Source: Singulisphaera sp. GP187 (GTDB lineage Bacteria; Planctomycetota; Planctomycetia; Gemmatales; Gemmataceae). Taken from it: a stretch of 64,000 bases of DNA. How positions within the stretch are numbered: position 1 is the first letter of the stretch; every line of letters begins with the position of its first letter. Both the position numbers and the translations under genes were made by a program. The stretch spans positions 1 to 64,000 of the forward strand of contig CAMAUE010000006.1 in assembly GCA_945861245.1 (NCBI GenBank). Reading direction: 5' to 3'. A model generated the notes under the pieces. It was not told the origin of the DNA. It saw only the letters and a list, made by a program, of their open reading frames with translations, and did not search any database. This document shows positions 8,486 to 17,568 of this stretch, one piece after another.

Positions 8486-9211
8486 CTATTTCACATCGAG
8501 CCGAAAATCGACGTCGCCGAGTTCATCCTCGATTCGGCGGAGGCGGAATTTTTTGCCGAACACGGGCGAGACCTGCCATTCGCCGACGCGTTTGGCGGGC
8601 ACGTAGTCGTCATCGCCGTGCACGAGAATCTGAAATTCGATCTCGCCGCCGCGAGCATCGATCAACCAATATTCGCGAATGCCTGCTTGGTGGTAGCGTT
8701 CGCGGAGTTTCACTTTGTTTTTAATAACGGAGCTTGGGCTGACGATCTCAAGCGCCCAATCGGGTGTGCCTTCGAATTCGACCGTGTCGTCGCCATGTGG
8801 GCTTGGAATCCGTTTGAGTTCGCCATTTTTCAAGGTATCCCAGGACGCGAAAAAGGCGTCGGGTTCATTGGATATCTGGGCCAGCTTGTGCACGATGCGT
8901 GTGCGATCGAAAAAAATTCGGCCCTTCTTTTTCTTACGCACAAACGATCCGAGAACGGTGTAAATCTCTACCTTGGGGGACGAATGGGAATCGATTCGTT
9001 CGGGGCTCATATTGATGAATATCTCCTTACCGAGATAAGCGATCTTGCCATTCTCGGGGAAATCAGGAGAAGCGGTCCATTTGCGAAACCGAGCCAGCGT
9101 CATCGCGCCGGCGGGCATGAAGAATGCCGTGGAATCGTCGTCGTCGAAATTATCGCAGGCTACGGCGGTCTCGGCGTCCTGGGCGGCGCGGTCTAGTAAG
9201 ATAGCGGTCAT
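8486..9211 (-). CDS. Uma2-family (DUF820) endonuclease-like protein
   Basis: This intact 241-residue protein has the Uma2 core: GTPDWALEIVSPSS, then a conserved lysine, then YHQAGIREYWLIDARGGEIEF. These correspond to the PD-(D/E)xK-like active site and the GIxEYWLID strand. There is no signal peptide. It is 23 bases upstream of the broken Uma2 gene on the same strand, so the two probably formed a tandem pair. The family is predicted to have a restriction-endonuclease-like fold, but no biological target is established. Of three Uma2 genes in this window, this is the only one that is intact. Confidence 0.88.
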   Translation of the reverse strand: MTAILLDRAAQDAETAVACDNFDDDDSTAFFMPAGAMTLARFRKWTASPDFPENGKIAYLGKEIFINMSPERIDSHSSPKVEIYTVLGSFVRKKKKGRIFFDRTRIVHKLAQISNEPDAFFASWDTLKNGELKRIPSPHGDDTVEFEGTPDWALEIVSPSSVIKNKVKLRERYHQAGIREYWLIDARGGEIEFQILVHGDDDYVPAKRVGEWQVSPVFGKKFRLRRIEDELGDVDFRLDVK

Positions 9212-9305
9212 GGAACTCCTCGCAATACGGCTTGTTTCATATCGTTTAGAATAGCAGATCGAATGGGCCGTTACTACGCAATGTTCAAATCGGAGTCGCT
9301 ACATC

Positions 9306-11216
9306 ATGCCACGCTTGCAAGCCGCCATCGCCGGGTTTCGCGCTATCGACGCCGATGCCGCGATTAAAGAGCAAGCCGCGAAGAATCTCGCACGCTGGCT
9401 GAGCGAACCCGAACTCGCCGCGTACCAACCGCAACTCGAATGGCTGATCGATCAGGGCAAATGGGCCGGCCTCCTGGATCGCTTTTATCAGATCATGCCG
9501 TTTGGCACGGGCGGTCGGCGCGGTCTCGTCGGGATCGGCCCGAACCGCATGAACCTGTGGACGCTCGGCGCGTCGGTCCAGGGGCATGCCGAATACCTCA
9601 AAGAGCGATTTCCCAATACGCCCAATCTCACTGTCGCGCTGGCGTATGACGTGAGACAATTCGAGGATCAGAAAAAGAACTACAATCCCGCGTTGCCGAA
9701 CCCGGTGTTGCATCTCTCGTCAAAGCGGTTCGCTCAGGTGGCCGCCTGTGTTTACGCAGCCAATGGCATCACGGCGTACATCCTGCCAGAGAACAGTCCG
9801 CGTTATTTGGCAACGCCGGAGTTGTCGTTTACAATTCGCCATTTCAAGGCCCATGGCGGCCTCAACGTCAGCGCCTCGCACAATCCACCCGACGACAACG
9901 GCGGCAAATTTTACGACGAACGCGGCGGGCAGCCGATCGCGCCGGACGACCAGATCATGGCCGACCTCGTCGAGCAAGTGACGACGATCAAGCAGGCCGA
10001 CTGGGCCGACGCGGTCCGCTCGGGCAAGATTCGCTTTCTCGACGACGTTCCGCACAAGGCCTACATCGAATTATGCCGTAAACAAAGCCTGATCGCGCCG
10101 CCGCGATTTGACGAGATTCAGATCGTGTTCACGCCCTTGCATGGCGTCGGTGGCATGACGACAATGGAGGTGCTGACGGCGCAAGGCTTCCGCGTCAGGC
10201 CGGTCGAAGAGCAAATGATGCCGGACGGGCAGTTTACCAACGTCACCGACTTGCCGAACCCGGAGTTTCCGAAATCGATGGATCGCGCGGAGGTGTTCGC
10301 GAAAAGCCTCAACGCCGATTTGATCCTTGCCACCGATCCCGATGCCGACCGTCTCGGCGGCATGGCGTCCGATGCCGACGGGAAGTTCCATTTCCTCAAC
10401 GGCAACCAGATTGCCGCTCTGCTCGCACACTTCAAGCTGTCGAAACTTGTCGAGAATGGCACGATGCCACGCCGCCCTATTGTCGCGAAAAGCCTGGTCA
10501 CATCGAGCATGGTGACGCGCGTTGCTCGCCACTTCAAGGCCCAAGTCGTTGACAACTTGCTCGTCGGCTTCAAATATATTGCCGAGTTGCTGTGGCAACT
10601 CGAAAAACGCGGCGTCTATGAAGAAATCATCGGCACGCCGGAGGACTACGTTTTCGGCTGTGAGGAAAGCCATGGCTACCTCGTCACGCCGCACATGCGC
10701 GATAAAGATTCCGGCGGCGCGGCGTTGTTGCTGGCGGAGATGGCGCTCGACAAAAAACGGGCGAATACCAACCTCATCGAGTACCTGCAATCCCTCGAAA
10801 AACAGTTCGGATACTTCAACAACGACGTTCGTAACATCGTGATGCCGGGCATCGAAGGCAAAACGCTGATGGCGCGGATGCTCAACAATCTGCGTTTGAA
10901 CCCGCCGACAAAGATCGGCGAATTGACGGTCACGAAGTTCGAGGACCTACAAGACGAAGCCTGTTGGCTAGGCCCACTCAAAGGCACGACCGACAAGGCA
11001 GCCCGCAACTTCTTGATCTTCACCCTCGGCGACAACGCCCGCATCAGCCTGCGTCCCAGCGGCACGGAACCCAAAGCCAAGGCCTACGTCGAAGCCTGCT
11101 GCACGCCCTGTTCCCCCGGCGAACCCGACGCAGCTTGGGCGAAACGCTGTGCCGACGTCAACACGCTTGCGAAAAAACTCGCCGAAGCTTTTGGGGAACT
11201 GTGTAAAGCGAAGTGA
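9306..11216 (+). CDS. Phosphoglucomutase/phosphomannomutase-family enzyme
   Basis: The 636-residue protein has every alpha-D-phosphohexomutase motif: FGTGGRRG near the N-terminus, SASHNPPDDNGG with the phosphoserine at S191, the metal-binding loop DPDADRLGG, the sugar-binding GCEESHGY, and the phosphate-binding RPSGTEPKAK. The length matches the larger PGM2-like or phosphopentomutase-like bacterial subgroup, not the 450-residue phosphomannomutases. It moves phosphate between C1 and C6 (or C5) of a sugar, linking glycolysis with glycogen or nucleotide-sugar metabolism. The exact substrate is not evident. It appears to be transcribed alone. Confidence 0.93.
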   Translation: MPRLQAAIAGFRAIDADAAIKEQAAKNLARWLSEPELAAYQPQLEWLIDQGKWAGLLDRFYQIMPFGTGGRRGLVGIGPNRMNLWTLGASVQGHAEYLKERFPNTPNLTVALAYDVRQFEDQKKNYNPALPNPVLHLSSKRFAQVAACVYAANGITAYILPENSPRYLATPELSFTIRHFKAHGGLNVSASHNPPDDNGGKFYDERGGQPIAPDDQIMADLVEQVTTIKQADWADAVRSGKIRFLDDVPHKAYIELCRKQSLIAPPRFDEIQIVFTPLHGVGGMTTMEVLTAQGFRVRPVEEQMMPDGQFTNVTDLPNPEFPKSMDRAEVFAKSLNADLILATDPDADRLGGMASDADGKFHFLNGNQIAALLAHFKLSKLVENGTMPRRPIVAKSLVTSSMVTRVARHFKAQVVDNLLVGFKYIAELLWQLEKRGVYEEIIGTPEDYVFGCEESHGYLVTPHMRDKDSGGAALLLAEMALDKKRANTNLIEYLQSLEKQFGYFNNDVRNIVMPGIEGKTLMARMLNNLRLNPPTKIGELTVTKFEDLQDEACWLGPLKGTTDKAARNFLIFTLGDNARISLRPSGTEPKAKAYVEACCTPCSPGEPDAAWAKRCADVNTLAKKLAEAFGELCKAK

Positions 11217-11314
11217 ACCCAAACTTCAATGCGTGTGAACCGAAAGCGGTTGCAACGAAGAGGACGCGAAGGATCATTCCGAATCGTGGCCATGGAAGGA
11301 ACGTACCTCAGCCG

Positions 11315-11674
11315 TCATCGGCCAGATAGTGGTTCGGCGGCGACTACCCCAAACTCCGCGATGATGCGTTGCTCCCTAGCGAAAAATTCTGCGAACGTAC
11401 CGTCGAATTCGACCCACGGATGCTCCGCATTGATCTCTTCTCGACCAATCCACGTTAGGTGGATCACGGTGAAGCGGCCCGACTCGCCGACGTGCCGGAA
11501 TAGCGTATCGTCGTCGCCAATCCGCTCAGCGAACGTTTCAACCGGAATCCCGAATAACAGGTGGCCCGGCGGCAATTCGCGATTCAGTTCGGCCAGCCGC
11601 CAGGAAGCTTCGTCCGGATCCAAATACTCCCAGCCAAGTGGGAGAGCGATTTGTCCGGCATTGCCATCTGTCAT
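11315..11674 (-). CDS. Hypothetical protein
   Basis: I start at the ATG at 11674, since a GAGG sits six bases upstream and the longer frame begins at a TTG with an unlikely N-terminus. The 119-residue product has ALPLGWEYLDPDEASW near the start and FTVIHLTWIGREEINAEHPW toward the end, followed by an acidic/aromatic helix (EFDGTFAEFFAREQ). The VIHLTW pattern resembles small planctomycete proteins that accompany recombination hot-spot or immunity-like genes, but I cannot name a family. No signal peptide or membrane segment is present. Confidence 0.55.
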   Translation of the reverse strand: MTDGNAGQIALPLGWEYLDPDEASWRLAELNRELPPGHLLFGIPVETFAERIGDDDTLFRHVGESGRFTVIHLTWIGREEINAEHPWVEFDGTFAEFFAREQRIIAEFGVVAAEPLSGR

Positions 11675-11877
11675 GTTCGCCTCGCAAAACCGCCGAACGA
11701 CATAGCTTACCTGCACAGCCCAGATGAGAGGAAGTAGACCTTGGAACGCCGAAACGCGTCTTGTGTCAGGTGCAGCAAATTGTTCGGCGGTTGTGCTCAA
11801 CTTTCATCGCCACGCAAACGAGCTGCGCCCTCTTATGTGATTGCTCCTCGGTGAGGTCGCCGTGGCCTCGCGAAAAT

Positions 11878-12435
11878 CTACGAGGCCGCCGGAAGAACGC
11901 CACAACAGAGACAATACCGACGCTTGGCATCGTACTCATGAGTCAGTACAAGTGTCCATGAGACTGACGCATCGAAAACGTAAATGTCTTCCGGCAGTGA
12001 ATTCAACCATTCCACAAGCAATTTCGACTTGAAGCAAGCAACCGAATAGGGTGGAAAGGGCCAAAGCGGCGGGCCAATGACTCGATCTCGCGAATGATCA
12101 TCGGCCATCACGAACAATTCAGTTTTATTTTCAAGCTCCAGACGAAACCTCTTGCTGGTAATCCGTGTCGGCGAACGCAGACAGTCCCAAATATACTCTT
12201 CATAATGAATGCCATCGGAAAACTGTTGTGGCGAAGCGATGTAGCGTTGATAGTGCTCACTGGCCCTGTCGACGAACGTGTCGAGGTAGAATTCTCGCCA
12301 GATGGCGGAATCCGCTGGCGACAGAATTTGTGGCTGCGCACTCGCCACCTGAAACCTCCACTGCCGAACTTGTTTTTTGCGCGCCGATGCGCACTCCAGC
12401 AACGTGCCGCGAACTCTAGTTCTTGCACGCACCAT
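11878..12435 (-). CDS. Hypothetical protein
   Basis: The frame opens upstream at 12513, but the first 26 residues look unlike a protein, so I favour the ATG at 12435 without a clear ribosome site. The product (about 185 residues) has FRLELENKTELFVMADDHSRD in the middle and LPEDIYVFDASVSWTLVLTHEYD near the end, a pattern of alternating strands typical of small globular proteins. I do not recognise the family. It follows the hypothetical gene at 11315 in the same direction with a 200-base gap. Confidence 0.5.
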   Translation of the reverse strand: MVRARTRVRGTLLECASARKKQVRQWRFQVASAQPQILSPADSAIWREFYLDTFVDRASEHYQRYIASPQQFSDGIHYEEYIWDCLRSPTRITSKRFRLELENKTELFVMADDHSRDRVIGPPLWPFPPYSVACFKSKLLVEWLNSLPEDIYVFDASVSWTLVLTHEYDAKRRYCLCCGVLPAAS

Positions 12436-12546
12436 AGCAAGGGCATTTAACCGAACCGGCACCGTTGCGTCAAGCTTTTTCGGGGTACTTGTGCGTAGCG
12501 TCGCTCCGCTCATCCTGGTGCACGGTGTGAATTCATTCGGTCATCC

Positions 12547-12657
12547 TAGTGGTGCGAAAAGGCAGAGTTGACAGGTCCGTGAGGCCAGGCTTTCCACAGC
12601 CTGGCCAGGCTGGAAAGCCTGGCCCCACCTGTCAAATCAAGCTGGTCGGACCACTAG
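12547..12657. repeat. Nested palindrome, family J
   Basis: The outer pair CTAGTGGT / ACCACTAG encloses GACAGGT / ACCTGTC. That pair encloses GGCCAGGCTTTCC / GGAAAGCCTGGCC around a central CTGGCCAGG. The 111-base element lies upstream of the PVC-type haem protein gene. It has the layered build of the other palindromic elements, but no second copy is present in the window. Confidence 0.8.
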
Positions 12658-12732
12658 CACAGGACGGAAAATGTCAGCAGAGGTTTTTCACACCATAATA
12701 CTCTCCCATTGGTCGATTTCATTCGTTGGTCA

Positions 12733-12741
12733 TGATACAAT
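12733..12741 (+). promoter_or_regulatory. Possible extended -10 promoter
   Basis: TGATACAAT fits an extended -10 box (TGnTAnAAT). It lies 38 bases before the start of the haem-binding protein gene. No good -35 hexamer is seen at the right distance, as is common when the extended -10 is present. Confidence 0.4.
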
Positions 12742-12779
12742 CTTCAAAAACCAACCTCCACTGAATACGGAGACTCTCC

Positions 12780-15700
12780 ATGAAACTTCGTCTCTCCATC
12801 CTCGTCGCCGTTTTTGCTTTGCCGTTCGCTATCCTGCAAACGTATACCACCGCTCAGAACCAACCGCTCAAAAAAGAAGTCATCCCCCATGCGCAGTTCA
12901 AACTGCCTGGCCCGGCCCTGTCGCCGCAGGAGGCGCTGAAGAAGATGGAAGTCCCACCGGGCTTTCGCGTCGAGCTTGTCGCAGCCGAGCCCGATATCGT
13001 CAACCCCTTCGCGATGACGTTCGACGAGCGTGGCCGAATCTGGATTACGGAATCGCTTGAATATCCGAAGAAATCCGCCGGCCCGGGCAAGGATCGCGTC
13101 AAGGTTTTAGAGAGCACCAAGGGCGACGGCAAATTCGACAAGGTTTCCACCGTTATCGACGGCCTCAACATTCCCTCCGGTATCGCGGTCGGCCACGGCG
13201 GCGTGTGGTTGTGCAACTCGCCGGATATTCTCTTCTACCCGTTCGAGGATTTCGCCACGCCCAAGCTCGGCAAACCGCAAGTCGTCGTCACCGGCTTTGG
13301 CCGATTCGATACGCACGAGCTGCCCAATTCGCTGACCTGGGGGCCAGACGGTTGGCTGTACGGCCTCAACGGCGTCTTCAACCGCAGCGTCGTCAAGCAA
13401 GACGGCAAGACCTTCGACTTTACCTGCGCCCTCTTTCGCATCCATCCCAAGACGAAGAAATTCGAACTCTTCTGCGAAGGCACGTCGAACCCCTGGGGCC
13501 TGGCCTTCAACGACAATGGCGACGCCTTCGTCAGCGCCTGCGTCATCGATCACTTTTGGCACCTCACCGAGACCGGCTACTATCATCGCCAGGGCGGCGC
13601 GTATCCGCCGTTCACGTGGAAGATCGGCAGCATCGTCAAACACAAACATCAAAAGGCAGCCTACTGCGGCCTGTGTTGGTTCGACTCCGATGCTTATCCG
13701 CCAGAGTATCGCGAAAAGATGTACATGGGGAACATCCATGGCGGGTGTATCAATGTGGATCAGTTGGAAAGAGATGGCGCGACGTATTTCGCAAAGCCGG
13801 CGTTGAGCGCTAAGCCGCAAGCGGCGGCCAAGGGCGTCGGCGAAGGCTCGAACTTCCTCGTCGCCAACGACGCCTGGTTCATGCCGGTCTCGCAAAAGGT
13901 CGGGCCCGACGGCTGCATCTACATCCTCGACTGGTACGACCGCTACCACTGCTACCAGGACGCCAACCGCGACCCCGCCGGCATCGACCGCTTGAAAGGC
14001 CGGCTGTATCGCGTCGTGTACAAGGATTACAAGCCGGCGGGGAAGGTGGATTTGAGCGAAAACTTGACAAGCAAAGACTTTGGTGAACGTTACAAGACCG
14101 TTTTTCAACTCATCAAGGCGCTCTCCGCTTCAAACATTTACTTGCGCGAGGCCTCGCAGCGCCTTCTGCAAGAGCATTGTCGGCGCGAATTTGAAAGTGC
14201 GAGTCCTTTTCGTCATGCGTTTGGTACCTCAGCTATTCTGCAAAAGTTCATTCTCGACGACTCGAATCAGCGAAAGGCTCGACTTCACGCGATTTGGGCG
14301 CTAATAGGAGCCGAAACGTTTGATGACGAATTCCTTAAAGCAATCCTCGACCACAAGGATACCACGTTTCGTGCATGGGGCGTCCGCGCCGGCGGCAATC
14401 GGGGCTATCACAGCCTTTACTTCACGGGTAAAAGAGACAACATTGGATGGATCAACGACCGGGAGGCGTTTCGAAAGATCCTTGCCCTCGCAAACGATCC
14501 GTCGCCTGAGGTGCAGGTGCAGGTTGCCATTGCATCGCGAACACTTAAAGATTACCTAGAAGTGAAACCGAGTTGGAAACCCGTCCCGATCGATCCGCTT
14601 CCGATCCTGCTCGACGTCCTCGCGCACTGCGGCGACGACAAGCTGATTCCGCACATCGTCTGGCAGAACCTGCATCCGCTCCTGGAAAAAGACGGCGAGC
14701 GCTTTCTGACGCTGGCCTCCAAGGTCGATCTCGCCAAGGCGCCGGGCGTCGCCAAGGTGCTGCCGCGCGCCATCGACCGCATCCTGGGCAATCCCAAGGG
14801 TGATCCCAGTGCCGTCGTCGGCTTCATCGACAAGCTCACCGCCGAGGGTAAGGTAGAGCCCGCAACGCTCTGTCTGACAGGTCTTTCGGTCAAGATTCAA
14901 AATGGCGAAATCGCCGGCAAACAGCTTGCAAGTCTACGCGATCAACTCATTCCGAAGTTAAACACGATGGCCAAGAACAAGAGCGCTGCTCTGGCTTTCG
15001 AGGCCATGCTGCTCTCCGCGACGCTGAAAGATGTCGAGGGATTAAAGGCTGCAGGGGAGTTTTTCATCGACAGTAGTAAACCCGAGTCTGCCCGTATCAG
15101 GGCGTTTGGCACCCTCGTTACCTCGCGCGAAGGCTATCATCCCCTGCTGCTGGCAGCGTCCTTCTTTGACAAAGCAGCCAAGAAAACGACCGTGACATTT
15201 CGGGGAGAAATTTTATCCGCGCTTGGGAAGCTCGATGATCCCCAGGTTGCCGACCTTGTGTTGCAGTCTTACGCGAATATGGAACCCGACCTTCAACCCA
15301 AGGCCATCGAACTGTTGACGCAACGCCCCACCTGGGCGAAGTCGCTCTTCAAAGAAATCGCCGACAAAAAGATCAACAAGGACGTGATCAACATCAACCA
15401 GGCCCGCCGTTTGCTTTCCACGAAGGACAAGGACCTCGCACAGCTCATCGAGAAACACTGGGGCATCCCGCGCGACAGCCGTAATCCCGAGCGCGAACGC
15501 ATCGTCGCACAGATGAAGGAGCTGTTCGCGAAGACGCCCGGCGATCCGAAGGCGGGGCAGCCGATCTTCAAGAAGCTTTGCGCCCAATGCCACAAGCTGC
15601 ACGGCGAAGGCGCCGAAGTCGGGCCGGACATCACCTCGAACGGCCGTAGCGACTTCGATCAGCTGCTGTCGAACATTTTCGACCCATCGCTCGTCATCGG

Positions 15701-15989
15701 CAGCGGTTATCAGGCGGTTACGGTGGTGACGAAAAAGGGCCTGACGATCTCCGGCCTCGTTGTGGAAGACAGCACGCAGCGAGTCGTGCTCAAAGTGCAA
15801 GGCGGCGAGTTGAAGACGTTTGCGCGAGCCGACGTCGAAGAGCAGTTCACGAGCAAACTCTCGATGATGCCGGAAGATTTAGAGAAGCAGCTCAGGCCGC
15901 AGGAGATCATCGATCTGCTGTCGTACCTGAGCCTGGACCGCCCGCCGGAGGATGAGAAGGCACGGAAGATCCCGGGGACGCCGCGGTGA
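12780..15989 (+). CDS. PVC-type haem-binding CxxCH protein with propeller and HEAT repeats
   Basis: This 1069-residue exported protein has a signal peptide (about 1-26) and a propeller-like dehydrogenase region (about 50-430, opening with PPGFRVELVAAEPDIVNPFAMTFDERGRIWI). A long helical HEAT-like region (about 440-900) follows, then a cytochrome-c-like C-terminus with CAQCH at 934-938 and the GPDITSNGRSDFDQLLSNIFDPS block. These match the two planctomycete-specific domains known as the membrane-bound dehydrogenase domain and the Planctomycete-type haem-binding domain. Such proteins are thought to oxidise sugars or sugar-derived compounds in the periplasm and pass electrons to the haem, but no substrate is established. 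A GGAGACTCTCC leader precedes the ATG. Parts of the HEAT region (about 14080-14560) look richer in A and T than their flanks. Confidence 0.93.
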   Translation: MKLRLSILVAVFALPFAILQTYTTAQNQPLKKEVIPHAQFKLPGPALSPQEALKKMEVPPGFRVELVAAEPDIVNPFAMTFDERGRIWITESLEYPKKSAGPGKDRVKVLESTKGDGKFDKVSTVIDGLNIPSGIAVGHGGVWLCNSPDILFYPFEDFATPKLGKPQVVVTGFGRFDTHELPNSLTWGPDGWLYGLNGVFNRSVVKQDGKTFDFTCALFRIHPKTKKFELFCEGTSNPWGLAFNDNGDAFVSACVIDHFWHLTETGYYHRQGGAYPPFTWKIGSIVKHKHQKAAYCGLCWFDSDAYPPEYREKMYMGNIHGGCINVDQLERDGATYFAKPALSAKPQAAAKGVGEGSNFLVANDAWFMPVSQKVGPDGCIYILDWYDRYHCYQDANRDPAGIDRLKGRLYRVVYKDYKPAGKVDLSENLTSKDFGERYKTVFQLIKALSASNIYLREASQRLLQEHCRREFESASPFRHAFGTSAILQKFILDDSNQRKARLHAIWALIGAETFDDEFLKAILDHKDTTFRAWGVRAGGNRGYHSLYFTGKRDNIGWINDREAFRKILALANDPSPEVQVQVAIASRTLKDYLEVKPSWKPVPIDPLPILLDVLAHCGDDKLIPHIVWQNLHPLLEKDGERFLTLASKVDLAKAPGVAKVLPRAIDRILGNPKGDPSAVVGFIDKLTAEGKVEPATLCLTGLSVKIQNGEIAGKQLASLRDQLIPKLNTMAKNKSAALAFEAMLLSATLKDVEGLKAAGEFFIDSSKPESARIRAFGTLVTSREGYHPLLLAASFFDKAAKKTTVTFRGEILSALGKLDDPQVADLVLQSYANMEPDLQPKAIELLTQRPTWAKSLFKEIADKKINKDVININQARRLLSTKDKDLAQLIEKHWGIPRDSRNPERERIVAQMKELFAKTPGDPKAGQPIFKKLCAQCHKLHGEGAEVGPDITSNGRSDFDQLLSNIFDPSLVIGSGYQAVTVVTKKGLTISGLVVEDSTQRVVLKVQGGELKTFARADVEEQFTSKLSMMPEDLEKQLRPQEIIDLLSYLSLDRPPEDEKARKIPGTPR

Positions 15990-16060
15990 TCGGCGAGCCT
16001 AGCCGCGCCAAATTCATGTTTTCCAATCAACCTGCCGCTTACGCGGCTAGGCTCGCCTAC
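15990..16060. repeat. Inverted repeat, family L (GCGAGCCTAGCCGCG), between convergent genes
   Basis: TCGGCGAGCCTAGCCGCG on the left pairs with CGCGGCTAGGCTCGCCTA on the right, around a 35-base spacer. It begins directly after the stop of the haem protein gene, and its right arm holds the stop codon of the opposing gene (16057-16059). The position suits a two-way terminator, although no T-run is present. A half copy, GCGAGCCTAGCCGCGTGAGC, lies near 5594-5613. Confidence 0.85.
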
Positions 16061-16533
16061 TTCACCGCCTCCTCGCGGAACACCATCGCGTCACCACAGC
16101 AGTCGCAGATGCCGGCTTCGTAGCGTTTGATGACGCACACGTCGCACCAGTAGTAGATGTCGTGCAGTTTTTCTTTGACCAGACTGTGAACGGTGATGAC
16201 TTGCAGGTACGGCGAGTTCGGCACGAGACGCGCGGTCAGCCGCATGGGGCGGTTGAGCAGCTTGGCGTCCTTGAAGAACATCCGCGAGCCTTCGTCCTTG
16301 ATAAGCGGATGCAGCCTGCCGTCGCTCGTGCGCAACACCAGTAAATAGGGCGCGGTGTCGGCGTCGATCTTCGTGCCTGACTTCGCCAGTGCGTCGGCGA
16401 GCGGCATGACGTTGCCATCGAAGATGCGATTGGCGTCGCTCGTCTTCGTCCCGCCCGCCCAGCCTCCTGCCAACGGTAACAACGCGACGGCGAAGGCGAG
16501 GAGCAGGGCGATGCGCCTTGTTCGATGGGTCAT
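16057..16533 (-). CDS. Small secreted protein with CxxC metal-binding motifs
   Basis: The 158-residue protein has a signal peptide (about 1-27, ending AGG). A beta-rich body contains DTAPYLLVLRTSDGRLHPLIKDEGSRMFF and LNRPMRLTARLV. The C-terminus has CDVC and CDCCGD, probably a small metal or redox centre. Proteins with this build occur widely in planctomycetes without a known role. I see no named domain. It is followed on the same strand by nothing, since the convergent haem protein gene ends 67 bases away. It lies 15 bases downstream of the kinase gene and is probably in one transcript with it. Confidence 0.75.
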   Translation of the reverse strand: MTHRTRRIALLLAFAVALLPLAGGWAGGTKTSDANRIFDGNVMPLADALAKSGTKIDADTAPYLLVLRTSDGRLHPLIKDEGSRMFFKDAKLLNRPMRLTARLVPNSPYLQVITVHSLVKEKLHDIYYWCDVCVIKRYEAGICDCCGDAMVFREEAVK

Positions 16534-16548
16534 ATTGGCCCCCGTCTT

Positions 16549-17430
16549 TCACCACTTCTTTGAGAGCAGCTCCACTGCCTCGCGGAAGTCGGCAGGGTTC
16601 TGATAGCGATTGCGTGGATCACGTTCGATGCCCTTCAAGAGGAACTTCACGACGTCATCGGTGAGGTCCGGGCGGTACTCACGCGGGTCATGCGGAGCTT
16701 GGTTCACGATCGCGCCGAGAACCTTCTCCGACGTGCCCTTTTCCCACGGCAGCGTTTCGGTGAAGATCTCATACGCGGTGACGCCCAGCGCGAACATATC
16801 GACCCGGTGGTCGGTGGGCGAGCGTTTGATCAGCTCCGGCGCGAGGTAGTTCGTCGTGCCGGTGCGATTGCCCGGCCTGCAGTAATCGGGCTTGTAGGGA
16901 ATCGTCAGGCCGAGGTCGATGATTTTGATGACGCCTTCCTTGGTGACCATGACGTTGCGCGGGCAGATGTCGCGGTGCATGAAGCCTGACTTGTGCATGA
17001 ATTCGATGCCTGTCGCGTATTGGCGTAAATAGTTGACACGCTTGCCGGTGAGATCCTTGGGATTGGTTTCGATGAAAAAGTTCAAGCCGACGCCATCGAC
17101 AAGTTCCATGACGATGAAGGGTTCTTTCTCCGTAGTCAGACCATGCTCGAAGGTTTGCACGATGTTCTCGTGCTTGAGCAGCATGGCGATTTCGCCTTCC
17201 GGCGGCTTTTTGAGACCTTTGAACCGGGCCTCAAACTTCTCAGTCTTCACCTTGTCGAGCACCTTCAAGCAGACCGTACGTCCGTTATCGCGATCGCGCG
17301 CGCGATAAACCTTCGACATGCTGCCCTGCCCCGTGCGGCCCAGCAACTCAAAGCGTTTGCTGATGTCAACAATCGGTAAATTGCTGGCTTCGGAGTTGAA
17401 CCATTCTTTGAGTTTATTGAGAAAGTTCAT
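16549..17430 (-). CDS. Ser/Thr protein kinase with atypical catalytic motifs
   Basis: I start at the ATG at 17430, giving 293 residues. The kinase fold is clear: glycine-rich loop GRTGQGSMSKVYRA (31-44), the ATP-binding lysine in CLKVL (K56), catalytic loop HRDICPRN (152-159), metal-binding DLG (172-174) where most kinases have DFG, APE in LAPELI, and the DxxxLG-type motif DMFALG. The catalytic loop has cysteine 156 where the usual lysine stands. D154 and N159 are retained, so activity is possible. There is no transmembrane segment or sensor domain. The signal is unknown. A secreted CxxC protein gene follows 15 bases downstream. Confidence 0.9.
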   Translation of the reverse strand: MNFLNKLKEWFNSEASNLPIVDISKRFELLGRTGQGSMSKVYRARDRDNGRTVCLKVLDKVKTEKFEARFKGLKKPPEGEIAMLLKHENIVQTFEHGLTTEKEPFIVMELVDGVGLNFFIETNPKDLTGKRVNYLRQYATGIEFMHKSGFMHRDICPRNVMVTKEGVIKIIDLGLTIPYKPDYCRPGNRTGTTNYLAPELIKRSPTDHRVDMFALGVTAYEIFTETLPWEKGTSEKVLGAIVNQAPHDPREYRPDLTDDVVKFLLKGIERDPRNRYQNPADFREAVELLSKKW

Positions 17431-17496
17431 GGATGACCGTCGATGCACGCAGGGGGCGTATACGATAGAAAAACCAACAACATCCCGATTATTGTA

Positions 17497-17553
17497 TTCC
17501 GCTTGCGGCTTAGCGCTCGGAAGGCGCTTCGCCAGCGCTAAGCCGCAAGCGGA
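17497..17553. repeat. Palindromic repeat, family B, copy 2
   Basis: TTCCGCTTGCGGCTTAGCGC and its inverse GCGCTAAGCCGCAAGCGGAA are separated by about 16 bases. It lies between the accD stop (17569) and the kinase start on the same strand. Confidence 0.9.
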
Positions 17554-17568
17554 AACCCAGGAATCCGC

